A stretch of DNA of 64,000 bases from Kiritimatiellia bacterium (GTDB taxonomy: Bacteria; Verrucomicrobiota; Kiritimatiellia; RFP12; UBA1067). The notes beneath the pieces were generated by a model that was given only the letters and a program-made list of their open reading frames with translations, was not told the origin of the DNA and did no database searches. This document shows positions 24,655 to 33,235 of the stretch, in pieces (within the stretch, counting starts at the first letter, position 1; every line of letters begins with the position of its first letter). The stretch spans positions 33,782 to 97,781 of the forward strand of contig JAFWKK010000078.1 in the NCBI GenBank assembly GCA_017514235.1. Reading direction: 5' to 3'. The position numbers and the translations under genes were made by a program.

Positions 24655-26955
24655 CTATAGCGATGCCGCCAGCGAGGCTTCCGAGAGGACCGCGCCGACG
24701 ACATCATCCGAGGCGTCCGTGTCTATGTAAACCCGCCCGGATATGTCGAATGCGCCATTCTCCGCCGCCAGCGGCTCTCCATCCGGCTCTTTGCGGAGCG
24801 TGAAAGTGAAGCCGGACGGAAACGATATGCGCCCCTTCCCTGTGTTGTGCCACATCATAACGACACGCCGCCCATTCCGTGAAAAGAGAAAAGCCGACAC
24901 GCACCCGCCCGCAACACCGCGAATCTCACGAACCGGCACAAGCTCATACTCGCCTTTCCCGTTGACGAGAAGATGATGTTCTTGCGTTGGCGACTTCAAC
25001 GCCTCCTTCTGCTCTGCCGTGAGCCAGTTCCTTGCGCGGACGTCCTCCCACCTGCGCATGACCTCCAGCAAGTCATCAGCTCGCGGATGCTTGAAGAAAT
25101 GGCCCGGGTTCAGATGGATCGCCGCCGGACAGTCCCATGCGGCGGCGCGGCTCGTCCCCCACTCCCACATGTCAGGCTGGACGCCTGTTTCGCTCACGTA
25201 GTCCCTGTTTATCGGCTTCGTGCCAGGCAGCGTTACGTCCCACCAGCCGAAATCAAGCCGCGTGAAGTTGCGGCGCATCAGCGGGGCGCTCGCCTGCGGG
25301 TATTCGACAATCTTCGCCTTGAACATCTCCGGAGGAAACACGTCGAACGCGTTTGCACCGGCCTGCAGATGCCAGCCGAAGTGCGACTTCGCCGCGCCCT
25401 CGGTGAATATCGGCGGCGTGGCGAACTTGCGGGCGACGCGCCACTGCGCGTACGATACGTTCACGCCGCACGGCGGGTTGACTCCCTCGGACCCATCCAT
25501 GTAGCAGAACTCGAAGCCACAGTCGTAGAGCCTCGCGATCTTCTCCGCGACTTCGTCCTGAAGGGACGTCTGCTGGTTGATGTAGCAGCTGAAGGCGGCA
25601 AACTCGCTGACATCCAGCACCCCGCCTACCTGGCCGCGCGGATGCTCCTGCGGACGCGTTGCACAATGTCCGCGCGTGCACCCCGTGAACCTGTATGGCG
25701 GTTCCGTCGTGTAGTCCGCGTAGTGCAGCAGCTCGCCGCCGAACTGAAGCACCCTGCATTTCGGATGGCGCGGCGAATCCACCGGGTTCTCCTCGACGGC
25801 GATCTCGCATTCGTTCGTGCCGCAGGGGAGCGGCGCCGACAGCGTGAACGTGCGCGTGTGGTTCAGGCGCGGGTCGGCGACGGGCGTCACGTAGCGGCTC
25901 CGCAGCCCGATGTGCGTCTGCAGCAGGTGAAGGCCCGGCTTGATGCCAGCCGCCCTTATCTTGCCCAGCATGTCCCGTATGTCGTCATAGCCGCGGGGAT
26001 AGAGCTTCTTGTTGGGACGGTAGTCGCCGATCGTGGCCCAGCCATAGTCGTCGGTGAACTTGGTGTAGTAGATGAGCATCAAACGGAATCCGCCTCTCTT
26101 CGCCAGCTCGATGTGCTGATCCACGTTGCCGGGATAGAGCGTGTCGCTCCAGCAGATGGATGCGTTTATGATCGGTGACCGGCGCGCAGCGACTCCACGC
26201 GGCAGTGCGTAGTCCGCCTCCAGCCTGTCCACGGCGTCCAGAAACGCCTCCCGGCCAGCCCCCGCGACGATCGCCGCCGAGCCGCCGCGCAGTTTCATGC
26301 CACGCTGCAGGTCTGCGGTCAGCACCCTGCCGCCAGCGCAATCTTCATGGTCGACTTCGGAAAAGGGATCGACAGACATCACCGCAACCGCCGCCTTGTC
26401 ATCCCATGCGGCGTTCACCCAGTCGCCGAAATTGCGACGTTCCGCCACGGGCAGCTGCATGATGCGAAAGCCGGCGACGGGCGGCACGTCCATCACAAGC
26501 CGCCTGTACTGCCGCTCCTGCACGGTGTCCGAGATGAAATCCTCAAGCGTGAAGACCATGTAGTCGTCGCGGCAATCAACCTTGACAATGGCCTCGTAAG
26601 GCGCCAGCTCGAAGCCGACAACCAATTTGTCTCCATCGCGGCGGAGCCTGTTGGCGCGATACGTCATTCGCTTGCTGGGATGGATGAGCTTCGTCTGGTT
26701 GTTGAACGGCCTTATCTGCGCGGACGCAAAAAGCGGAACAGCCGCGCCAGATTGCAAACACTCTTCGCCGGTTGCCTTTACAACGAGCGATTTCGCGCAG
26801 GCATTCTCGCCGATGCGCAATGTCATCCGCTTGTTCTCGAACACCACGTCGTCCGCCGACGCCGGCAGCATGCTAATCGCCGCAAGGCAGAAGGCAACTG
26901 ATGCACGGGTGAAGGTTGATTTTACCATCATGCTCATAGGTTCAGCTGTTGTCAT
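24655..26955 (-). CDS. Secreted TIM-barrel glycosidase-like protein (clan GH-D-like)
   Basis: A 766-residue secreted protein. The signal lies in MVKSTFTRASVAFCLAAISM, then LPASA. Residues about 30-240 are a beta-rich N-terminal domain. Residues about 250-600 are a TIM barrel with NASICWSDTLYPGNVDQHIE, RGGFRLMLIYYTKFTDDYGW, GIKPGLHLLQTHIGLR and the acidic FEFCYMDGSEGVNPP, resembling GH36/GH27-type barrels where an Asp at this strand is the nucleophile. A beta-sandwich closes the chain. I cannot name the family with certainty. ATG 26955 lies 10 nt after an extended -10; an in-frame ATG at 26967 overlaps the -10 itself, so it is excluded. It is the first gene of a two-gene operon with the GH/EEP fusion. 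Confidence 0.65.
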   Translation of the reverse strand: MTTAEPMSMMVKSTFTRASVAFCLAAISMLPASADDVVFENKRMTLRIGENACAKSLVVKATGEECLQSGAAVPLFASAQIRPFNNQTKLIHPSKRMTYRANRLRRDGDKLVVGFELAPYEAIVKVDCRDDYMVFTLEDFISDTVQERQYRRLVMDVPPVAGFRIMQLPVAERRNFGDWVNAAWDDKAAVAVMSVDPFSEVDHEDCAGGRVLTADLQRGMKLRGGSAAIVAGAGREAFLDAVDRLEADYALPRGVAARRSPIINASICWSDTLYPGNVDQHIELAKRGGFRLMLIYYTKFTDDYGWATIGDYRPNKKLYPRGYDDIRDMLGKIRAAGIKPGLHLLQTHIGLRSRYVTPVADPRLNHTRTFTLSAPLPCGTNECEIAVEENPVDSPRHPKCRVLQFGGELLHYADYTTEPPYRFTGCTRGHCATRPQEHPRGQVGGVLDVSEFAAFSCYINQQTSLQDEVAEKIARLYDCGFEFCYMDGSEGVNPPCGVNVSYAQWRVARKFATPPIFTEGAAKSHFGWHLQAGANAFDVFPPEMFKAKIVEYPQASAPLMRRNFTRLDFGWWDVTLPGTKPINRDYVSETGVQPDMWEWGTSRAAAWDCPAAIHLNPGHFFKHPRADDLLEVMRRWEDVRARNWLTAEQKEALKSPTQEHHLLVNGKGEYELVPVREIRGVAGGCVSAFLFSRNGRRVVMMWHNTGKGRISFPSGFTFTLRKEPDGEPLAAENGAFDISGRVYIDTDASDDVVGAVLSEASLAASL

Positions 26956-26965
26956 CGTGCAATGC

Positions 26966-26974
26966 ATTATATCA
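26966..26974 (-). promoter_or_regulatory. Extended -10 promoter of the 26955-22091 operon
   Basis: The minus strand reads TGA-TATAAT (26974 to 26966), 10 nt before ATG 26955. The -35 position is poor, consistent with dependence on an activator bound at the inverted repeat centred about 43 bp upstream of the predicted start. Confidence 0.65.
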
Positions 26975-27266
26975 TTTGCAACGCCGGCGAGATACTACAC
27001 TTTGGTGTACTCTCTCAAAAGCCTGTGCTTGACCTCCAAGTCACACCCAATCGCCACAAGAACCCGGCGCACCGGGAAATTGCCATGTCGGAACTGATCT
27101 TTTAACAATCAACAATCAGGTCTTGACGACTTAAGGCGGACGGGACCGATGATGCCAGAGGGAACAAAAGGATCTGTTGGCTTCGGGTTGTATCTTGGCT
27201 GGTATATGATCCATGTCTTGCGCTTCATTTCCGGTTGCCCAAGGTCATAGCCGCGCAAAATTCTCG
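26975..27266. other. Intergenic region without a gene
   Basis: Apart from the operator at 26996-27009 I see no coding potential here on either strand. TTGACC (27028-27033) and TTGACG (27123-27128) resemble -35 boxes but have no matching -10. Confidence 0.5.
26996..27009 (-). promoter_or_regulatory. Inverted-repeat operator TACAC-CAAA-GTGTA upstream of the 26955 operon
   Basis: Read on the minus strand, TACACCAAAGTGTA is a perfect inverted repeat with 5-bp arms and a 4-bp centre, followed by GTA. The same 17 bp (one difference) occurs at 36230-36246. Its centre is about 43 bp upstream of the predicted transcription start, a classic activator position. Confidence 0.6.
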
Positions 27267-27295
27267 TTGTTGCGGCGGGAGGTTTATGGTATGCT
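27267..27295 (+). promoter_or_regulatory. Probable promoter of the lipoprotein phosphodiesterase gene
   Basis: TTGTTG (27267-27272), a 17-bp spacer and TATGCT (27290-27295) preceded by TGG form an extended -10 promoter. The leader to ATG 27334 is about 32 nt and carries AAAGGA. Confidence 0.5.
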
Positions 27296-27333
27296 ACTGC
27301 CGTGGACTGAACAAACGAAAGGAAAAAAAAGAT

Positions 27334-28263
27334 ATGGCAAAACGTTTCTTGGGCCTGGCGGTTGCATTGACGGCAGCCGCGATGGTCGGCTGCTGCGACA
27401 AGTGCGGATGCCGCAAGGCGGCGGCTCCGGCGAAGCGCGTCGTGCTCGTAGGCGTCGACGGAATGGGAGCGCGCTGGATTCCGTGGAGTGTCATGCCCAA
27501 TCTATCCAAGCTCCGGGACGAGGGCCATTACGCCGTCGGTCGCGACAACTACCCGACTTCCTCGGGCATCAACTGGGCTACGGCGATGTTCGGCACCGTA
27601 GTCGAGATACACGGATACCGCAACTGGAACAGCCGCAAGCCCGACGTGCCTGCGTTCGAGGTGACCGACAAGGGCATCCCACCGTGCATCTTCCACGAGA
27701 TCCGCAAGCAGGACCCCTCGGCCTACACGGTTTCGCTCTACAATTGGGACGGCATCGGGTTCGTCCACGCAACGAACGAGGTCTCCTATGTGCGGTACTT
27801 CAGCGAAGGGTCGCTGGAGCAGCGCGACGACGACGCGCTGGCCGACTGCCTCGCGCAACTGAAGGCCCACAACTCCAAGCTGACGTTCCTCTACCAGCAC
27901 CTGCCCGACTGCTATGGCCACAAGGTCGGCTGGGGCACGCCCGAATATACCAACGCCTGCATCAACGTCGACAAGAACATCGGCCTCCTCGTCAAGGGGC
28001 TTGAAGAGCTCGGCATGCTCAACGACACGGCGATTGTGCTCGTGGCGGATCATGGCGGCCTCGGAAAGAAGCACGGCATGGCCAACCTCGAGTGTTTCGA
28101 GATTCCGTTCCTCGTGAGCGGACCGTGCGTGCGCAACGGCTGGCGTCTGCGCGAGCCGGTGCTTCTTGCGGACACCGCGCCGACCGTCGCCTCGCTTCTC
28201 GGGTATGATGTGCCGGAGACGTGGCGCGGCCGCCCGGCGCTCGTGCCAGCGGCGAAGAAGTAA
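27334..28263 (+). CDS. Lipoprotein phosphodiesterase / alkaline phosphatase superfamily protein
   Basis: A 309-residue protein with a lipoprotein signal (MAKRFLGLAVALTAAAMVGC, lipid attachment at Cys20). The body is a type I phosphodiesterase/nucleotide pyrophosphatase fold: VVLVGVDGMGARW (first metal Asp), NYPTSSGINWATAMFG (the Thr/Ser nucleophile region), LTFLYQHLPDCYGH (metal site) and IVLVADHGGLGKKHGM (the DHG metal motif). The family hydrolyses phosphodiesters or phosphomonoesters with two zinc ions. ATG 27334 is supported by AAAGGA about 11 nt upstream and by the clean lipobox; an upstream in-frame GTG/ATG would precede the signal. It stands alone between two minus-strand operons and converges with the GH78 gene. 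Near the GH/EEP fusion, it adds a second extracytoplasmic phosphate-releasing activity. Confidence 0.85.
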   Translation: MAKRFLGLAVALTAAAMVGCCDKCGCRKAAAPAKRVVLVGVDGMGARWIPWSVMPNLSKLRDEGHYAVGRDNYPTSSGINWATAMFGTVVEIHGYRNWNSRKPDVPAFEVTDKGIPPCIFHEIRKQDPSAYTVSLYNWDGIGFVHATNEVSYVRYFSEGSLEQRDDDALADCLAQLKAHNSKLTFLYQHLPDCYGHKVGWGTPEYTNACINVDKNIGLLVKGLEELGMLNDTAIVLVADHGGLGKKHGMANLECFEIPFLVSGPCVRNGWRLREPVLLADTAPTVASLLGYDVPETWRGRPALVPAAKK

Positions 28264-28296
28264 GTAGAGTTTCACGCGACCTCGCGCGCATTGACA

Positions 28297-28318
28297 GCCC
28301 CTGAACAAAGGAAGGGGC
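28297..28318. terminator. Weak hairpin between convergent genes
   Basis: GCCCCT (28297-28302) and AGGGGC (28313-28318) pair into a 6-bp GC-rich stem with a 10-nt loop, between the convergent stops at 28263 and 28332. There is no U-tract on either strand, so this is at best a bidirectional, Rho-assisted or inefficient terminator. Confidence 0.3.
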
Positions 28319-28331
28319 GACAATCGGAATG

Positions 28332-30695
28332 TCACCGTGCGTCAATCGTGTTGACGCCCGGCGCAAGCGGCTTTTCCGTGCCGTTCCACCGGAACACGCC
28401 TTCAACGCCCTCCGGCAACGTGACCGTTCCAGCAGCCGCGCCTGCCCCGTCAAAGCTCAGGCCGACGGTGACGCTGCCCTTCTGGTGCGGCGCACGCGCA
28501 CGTATGAACGAAAGTCCGCCAGGGCATGGCGCGACCATCACCTTGGAGTAACCCAACGCAGCAGGCCGGATTCCGGCAAGGCCGGCAAGCGCGTGGTAGA
28601 TCGGATGCGCGCCCCACGCATGGCAGTCGCTACGCGCATTCGCCCCGGGACTTTCCAACGGCGTCTTCAGTCCGAGCCGCACGTAGTCGCGCCACAGGTC
28701 CAGCTTCTTGAGAAAGAGATCGCCGCGCCTGTGACGGAAATACGCACCGAAAAGATAGTGGGAGAAATACACTGTCGCACGTGCGAGATCCTGCGACGTC
28801 AGCAGGCCTTCGAAAGCGCGTTCCTCCTCGTCCGCCCTCATCAGTCCCGTCGCCATCGCGAGCGACTGGGCGTGCTCGGACCATTTCGAGTGCGCAAGGT
28901 CGTCGGCGAAGAGTCCGCGTCCCTCATCCCAGAACCGCTTGCGCACAGCATCGAATGTACGCTGGGCACGGCCAAGCCAGTAGTCAGCTTGCGCGTCGTC
29001 GCCACACCGCCGTTCCGTCAAGGCGGCACTCTGCATGGTCAAGACCCAGAACAGCGAATGGATCGAGTTCGCTCGCCCCGCCGCCCGTCCATCAGGCGCC
29101 TCGCCGTGATTCCATTCAGGCACCCAGTCCACAAATGGCCATCCAGGCAGATCAATCAGCAGACCGTCGCCGTTCTCATGGCGCTGCAACGCACTCATCG
29201 TATGCCGCAGCCCCGGCAGACGCGCAGAAAGCCACTTGGCATCCACGCCCCACTTGGCAAGGTCGCCGTACATCATGGCATAGCACATCGTGTACGTGCC
29301 AGACTCCTGCTGCAGCCAACACGGGAAATTCATCGGCACGAACCCGTCATTGCGTCGGGCGAAGTCAAACAGCTCGACGACGCGCTGCACAATCCGCCGA
29401 TCTCGATAGCCCGCTTCAAGAACCTGAAGCTCCACGCGTCCGTCGCCGGGATACATCTGCTGCTCGTAGAACGGACAGTCGAACAGCATCTCGTGCGTAC
29501 ATTCCTCCATGCCGCGGCGGCATATCGCCAGCACCTCGCCCACAGACGGATCGGAGCACTCGAACGACCACTCCCTCCCCAGCGGATAGCGTGTCTCCTC
29601 AATGAACACGTCCTTTATCTCAAGCGGTTCGTCCGCCGTCTCCACCAAAAGCTCGCACCAGCGTCCGCACCGCATCCATGGCGCGGTGAACGTGGCGTCG
29701 CCCCGTCCGTCGCACGTGAACCTGTCGCCGAACCCATTGAACCTCTTGCCTCGCCATTCGTTGCGGTTTCCCTTGGCGCCGTCCGCCTCTCGCAGCGACT
29801 CCGCCCACCCCCACCGGACCGTCGCCCCTGCGCCGCCGGACACCTTCAATACCGGATACGCGCAGTAGTAGTCTCCAAGGTCCCAGAGCACCCTCCTCTT
29901 GGTCTTCTTCGGGACTACGCCGCACAACTGCCCGCCGTCAACGACTTCGCCGGGACGTATCGCGCTGTTCAGCTGGTCCGGCAGCTGAGACGGATACAGC
30001 AGCCGACCCCTGCGCCGCACCCCGCCGGCTACGCTTTCCCCCTGCGGCACTTCGCTGACACTTGCCGCCGTCCATTCCGTCGGCTCTTCGTCAAGCAGCC
30101 CAGTACCGACAGCACGAGTCTCCCATCCCGTCCCGAAAGCGCCGCTCCTGCCCTGCCCCGCAAACCGAGTTCCGCGAATGATCCCGACATCCCATGCCGC
30201 CTTGCCTGTCGTCAGCCGGCCGTCGTACACGCCGCTTGCCTTCAGGACAAAACCGGGACGATGCTCAAGCTGGGCGCGTGGAGCCTTTTCTCCACCGCTC
30301 CACACAACGGCCTCAAACAGATGTTCTCCCGCTTCGAGCGACAGCCTGTACGACTGGAACTGCCAGTTCTCCGTCAGACCGCGATGCGGACCTCTGGAGA
30401 CAACCTCGCCGTCAAGCAGAAGTGCAAAACGTCCGTCACCTGACACATCAATCTCAAATGGCGCGTTGTCCTCCACGTGAAACCTACGACGATACTTGAC
30501 GAACAGTCCGCCGCCGTCATCTCGCGCCGACGGATGCGCAATCCAGGATGCATGCTCGATCTCATAGCGCACCGTAAGCCCCGCATTGCCGCGCGTGTAC
30601 GATGGCTGCCTGAAAATGCGCTGAACCGCCGCAGGGCTCTGGCAACGAAAGCCGACCGCTGCAATTACGAAGATCAATATGTGCCTGGCGTTCAT
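28332..30695 (-). CDS. Alpha-L-rhamnosidase-like enzyme (GH78)
   Basis: A 787-residue secreted enzyme (signal MNARHILIFVIAAVGFRCQS, then PAA). The N-terminal region (residues about 50-260) holds beta-sandwich modules, including FVKYRRRFHVEDNAPFEIDV and DGRFALLLDGEVVSRGP. The (alpha/alpha)6 barrel follows with ECTHEMLFDCPFYEQQMYPG then DGRVELQ, matching the conserved DCPxxE...GD segment that carries catalytic acids in GH78. Later are FVDWVPEWNHGE and DLAHSKWSEHAQSLA, and a beta-sandwich closes the chain with a GH78-type ending (GVEGVFRWNGTEKPLAPG). It removes terminal alpha-L-rhamnose from glycans. It is the last gene of the operon starting at 36155; ATG 30695 overlaps the preceding stop by 4 bp. 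Confidence 0.88.
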   Translation of the reverse strand: MNARHILIFVIAAVGFRCQSPAAVQRIFRQPSYTRGNAGLTVRYEIEHASWIAHPSARDDGGGLFVKYRRRFHVEDNAPFEIDVSGDGRFALLLDGEVVSRGPHRGLTENWQFQSYRLSLEAGEHLFEAVVWSGGEKAPRAQLEHRPGFVLKASGVYDGRLTTGKAAWDVGIIRGTRFAGQGRSGAFGTGWETRAVGTGLLDEEPTEWTAASVSEVPQGESVAGGVRRRGRLLYPSQLPDQLNSAIRPGEVVDGGQLCGVVPKKTKRRVLWDLGDYYCAYPVLKVSGGAGATVRWGWAESLREADGAKGNRNEWRGKRFNGFGDRFTCDGRGDATFTAPWMRCGRWCELLVETADEPLEIKDVFIEETRYPLGREWSFECSDPSVGEVLAICRRGMEECTHEMLFDCPFYEQQMYPGDGRVELQVLEAGYRDRRIVQRVVELFDFARRNDGFVPMNFPCWLQQESGTYTMCYAMMYGDLAKWGVDAKWLSARLPGLRHTMSALQRHENGDGLLIDLPGWPFVDWVPEWNHGEAPDGRAAGRANSIHSLFWVLTMQSAALTERRCGDDAQADYWLGRAQRTFDAVRKRFWDEGRGLFADDLAHSKWSEHAQSLAMATGLMRADEEERAFEGLLTSQDLARATVYFSHYLFGAYFRHRRGDLFLKKLDLWRDYVRLGLKTPLESPGANARSDCHAWGAHPIYHALAGLAGIRPAALGYSKVMVAPCPGGLSFIRARAPHQKGSVTVGLSFDGAGAAAGTVTLPEGVEGVFRWNGTEKPLAPGVNTIDAR

Positions 30696-33235
30696 TTCTC
30701 GACAAGGAAAATGGTGGTGGCGGGGCCACGCGCGTCAAACGAGAATTCCGAGCAGCCGGCCGACACAAGGCGATGCTCGGGGTAGAGCTCCGTCACTCGC
30801 GCAGCATGCTGCAGGCGAATCGTCCTCCGTCCGGCGCGGGCGTTGTGAAGTGCAACATAGGAAGCGTTGGCGTAGACCGCCGCATCGGCGTCGTCATTGT
30901 AGAAATGCACGCCCGCACCGGAAAGGAAGCCACGCAGCTGCGCACGCGTCGGGGCCGTGTCGAACGCCGCATCTCCAGGCTCGGCGATCCCTCTGGAAAC
31001 GGCGCCATCCGGCCCGACGGCGCCTGCCGCGCCTATCCACGCCATCTTCGCGCCCTGACGGCGTAAGCGCAGCACGGCATCGCGCTTCTCGTCCGTCGCA
31101 TAATGCAGATTCGGGAATATGTACGCCTTGTACTCCTTCGTCCGCCCGTTCGCGACATCGTCAACAGAGGCGGAGTCGAACGGGGCGCCCGCACAGCACA
31201 GGGCGTTCGCCAAGTCCGTCATGGCGAGATTTTCCTTGAGCGGCGGATATTCGGCGTGGGTGAACATCACGCTTTCATAGTCGCCGACGATAAGGACCTC
31301 CGACACGCTACGGCAATCGTCGCTGCGGCGGCGAATCGGATATATCCTGGCGAAGAAGTCCTTGAACGCGGCGTCTGCGTACCAACCCTGCCCGAAGTCG
31401 AAATACCAATAGCCGCACCCCCAGCAAAGCGACTGCGCGAAATCCCGCGCAAGCAAGGCGATGTCCGCCTCCGTCGAATCGGAATAGCGGCAGTACGGCG
31501 ATTCTGAGACAACGGTCGAATTGTCGGCCTCGATTATGGCGAGCTTCCCCCTGCTCCTCAGCCCCTCAAGCAGGCAGCGGGCGTATTGTCCGCAGCCGCG
31601 CCGCCTGGACTCCGCGCCATATATCGACGGCGAGCACTGAAAGTCGACGTATTGGGAATCGAGGATGGCGTCGTTTTCCAGATGCCAGCCCTCGGCGGTC
31701 TCCGGCACGCCGAAGTAGTACCCGCAGTAGTTTCCGACGAGAGCCCTTCCGCCGCAAGCTTCCTTGACGGCCTTGTTGCAGCCAAGAAGAAGGCTTCTGA
31801 GAAGCCGGGCATGACAGCGCTCGTAGTCTATGACGCTGCGCTCCCTGACCGGATCCCTGAAACGCCCGGCGGACTTGCGCAACCTGTCTGCGGCGGACGG
31901 AGTGACCGCAGTCTCAAACGTCACGGAGCTGTCATTCCATGCCGTGCGCAAGGCCGCCGCGTCATCGTCGTATGCCTTCTTCAGCCATCCGCGAAATGCG
32001 CTTGTCATGGCCTTGCCGTTGTCGGGCATCAGTCCGCGCATTCCGTAGTAGTGCCACTCGTGGTTGATTCCCCAGTCGACGCGATACGCGAAGATGCGCC
32101 TTGAGAGCACGCCGCCTTCGAACTGCGCCACGGCATCGCGCAGGCATTTCTCGAAATCTCGCCGCCACGCTTTCGAAGCCGCAGACGGCGCCGCGCAGTT
32201 CTTCAGGCACGCGCGCTGGTTGATGTCCGCTTTCGCGCCGATGTAGCCGACCAGCTCGTCGGGATGCGACACCGCCCACCACCTTGGCGGAAGGACAGCG
32301 GAAAGGCATACGAAGAATCTCGCTTCCGGATCGATCGCCAGCGCCGAACGCATCGCCTCTTCGGCGAACGTCACGTCAACCGTTCCGTCAGGCCGCCAGG
32401 CCGTCTCAAGGTCGAGCCCAAGTCCAAACAAATGGACGCCTGCATCACGGAAATACGCCGCCTGCCGGCGCAGCTTGCGGTTGTCGTCATGCCATGACTC
32501 GGAAGCGTTGTAGAACGTAGATTCGAACCGTTTCCCCCCGATGTCGAAGAACGCCTTGCCCCTGTCATAGCCGACGCGGCACTTGGGCTTCGGCTCCTTT
32601 TCCATCTCCGCAAGCACGGACTTCAGGCGGGCGTCTCGCATCTCGCGGAACCGCGTCACGGCGTCTCGCTCGCCCTGCGGCAGGAAAAGCGTCATGTCGG
32701 CGCGTGCGCTCCACGGTCCTGCGGCTATGTCGTCGTGAACCTTTGCGGCGTCCCATGTCGAATCGTCGAAGTCCGCCTTTTCCCATCCGTCGGCGGCATC
32801 CGTTGCGCAACGCCAGGAACCGTCGGTATGGACATGATCCGTGGAGCCGTCCGCGTACGCCAGCTCCAGCGCAAGGCACACTCCGCCCTTGCCGGCGAGG
32901 TTTGCGTTGCGGACGGCAAGGCAATGCCGCCCCGGCGCAGCAAGCTTCGCCGTAAAGTCTGCAGGGTCGCCTATGCGGGAGCCGCGCCTTCCTGAGACCG
33001 GCTGCCCGTCTAGGAATATCTCGCCGCCGTCATCAAGCCACCACCGGGCGACAGCCTTTTGAAGGCCCGGCGACACATCGAATGTGCGCCGATAGTAGCG
33101 GGGCTTGCCCATTCCCGCCGCGAACGTCTCGCGGGGGCAGATCCACTTGACCGAAACCTCAGGCTCTTCAACTGTCGCAGCGGAGGCCGCCACCGCGCAA
33201 AGCATCAGCGCCAGCGCTATATGCGGCTCGCTCAT
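30692..33235 (-). CDS. Secreted GH42-like glycoside hydrolase with N-terminal jelly roll
   Basis: An 847-residue secreted protein (signal MSEPHIALALMLCAVAASAA). Residues about 30-190 form a galactose-binding-like jelly roll (YYRRTFDVSPGLQKAVARWW, then DGGEIFLDGQPV). Residues about 230-640 are a clan GH-A barrel of GH42 type: FRDAGVHLFGLGLDLETAW, FAYRVDWGINHEWHYYGMRG (the region of the acid/base residue) and LAIIEADNSTVVSES (nucleophile Glu region). A Rossmann-like trimerisation domain follows (EVLIVGDYESVMFTHAEYPP, YKAYIFPNLHYATDEKR), as in GH42 beta-galactosidases. The precise acid/base residue is not certain to me. The start at 33235 and the end at 30692 both overlap neighbours by 4 bp, so it is coupled to the FGE-like and GH78 genes. 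Confidence 0.8.
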   Translation of the reverse strand: MSEPHIALALMLCAVAASAATVEEPEVSVKWICPRETFAAGMGKPRYYRRTFDVSPGLQKAVARWWLDDGGEIFLDGQPVSGRRGSRIGDPADFTAKLAAPGRHCLAVRNANLAGKGGVCLALELAYADGSTDHVHTDGSWRCATDAADGWEKADFDDSTWDAAKVHDDIAAGPWSARADMTLFLPQGERDAVTRFREMRDARLKSVLAEMEKEPKPKCRVGYDRGKAFFDIGGKRFESTFYNASESWHDDNRKLRRQAAYFRDAGVHLFGLGLDLETAWRPDGTVDVTFAEEAMRSALAIDPEARFFVCLSAVLPPRWWAVSHPDELVGYIGAKADINQRACLKNCAAPSAASKAWRRDFEKCLRDAVAQFEGGVLSRRIFAYRVDWGINHEWHYYGMRGLMPDNGKAMTSAFRGWLKKAYDDDAAALRTAWNDSSVTFETAVTPSAADRLRKSAGRFRDPVRERSVIDYERCHARLLRSLLLGCNKAVKEACGGRALVGNYCGYYFGVPETAEGWHLENDAILDSQYVDFQCSPSIYGAESRRRGCGQYARCLLEGLRSRGKLAIIEADNSTVVSESPYCRYSDSTEADIALLARDFAQSLCWGCGYWYFDFGQGWYADAAFKDFFARIYPIRRRSDDCRSVSEVLIVGDYESVMFTHAEYPPLKENLAMTDLANALCCAGAPFDSASVDDVANGRTKEYKAYIFPNLHYATDEKRDAVLRLRRQGAKMAWIGAAGAVGPDGAVSRGIAEPGDAAFDTAPTRAQLRGFLSGAGVHFYNDDADAAVYANASYVALHNARAGRRTIRLQHAARVTELYPEHRLVSAGCSEFSFDARGPATTIFLVEK

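Noticed and set aside
28297-28318. Rho-independent terminator
   Set aside because: The stem is present but there is no U-tract on either strand; listed only as a weak hairpin.
28329-30443. 704-codon open frame on the plus strand
   Set aside because: It is antisense to the GH78 gene, rich in Arg/His/Pro as expected from the reverse of a high-GC gene, without a ribosome binding site or domain.
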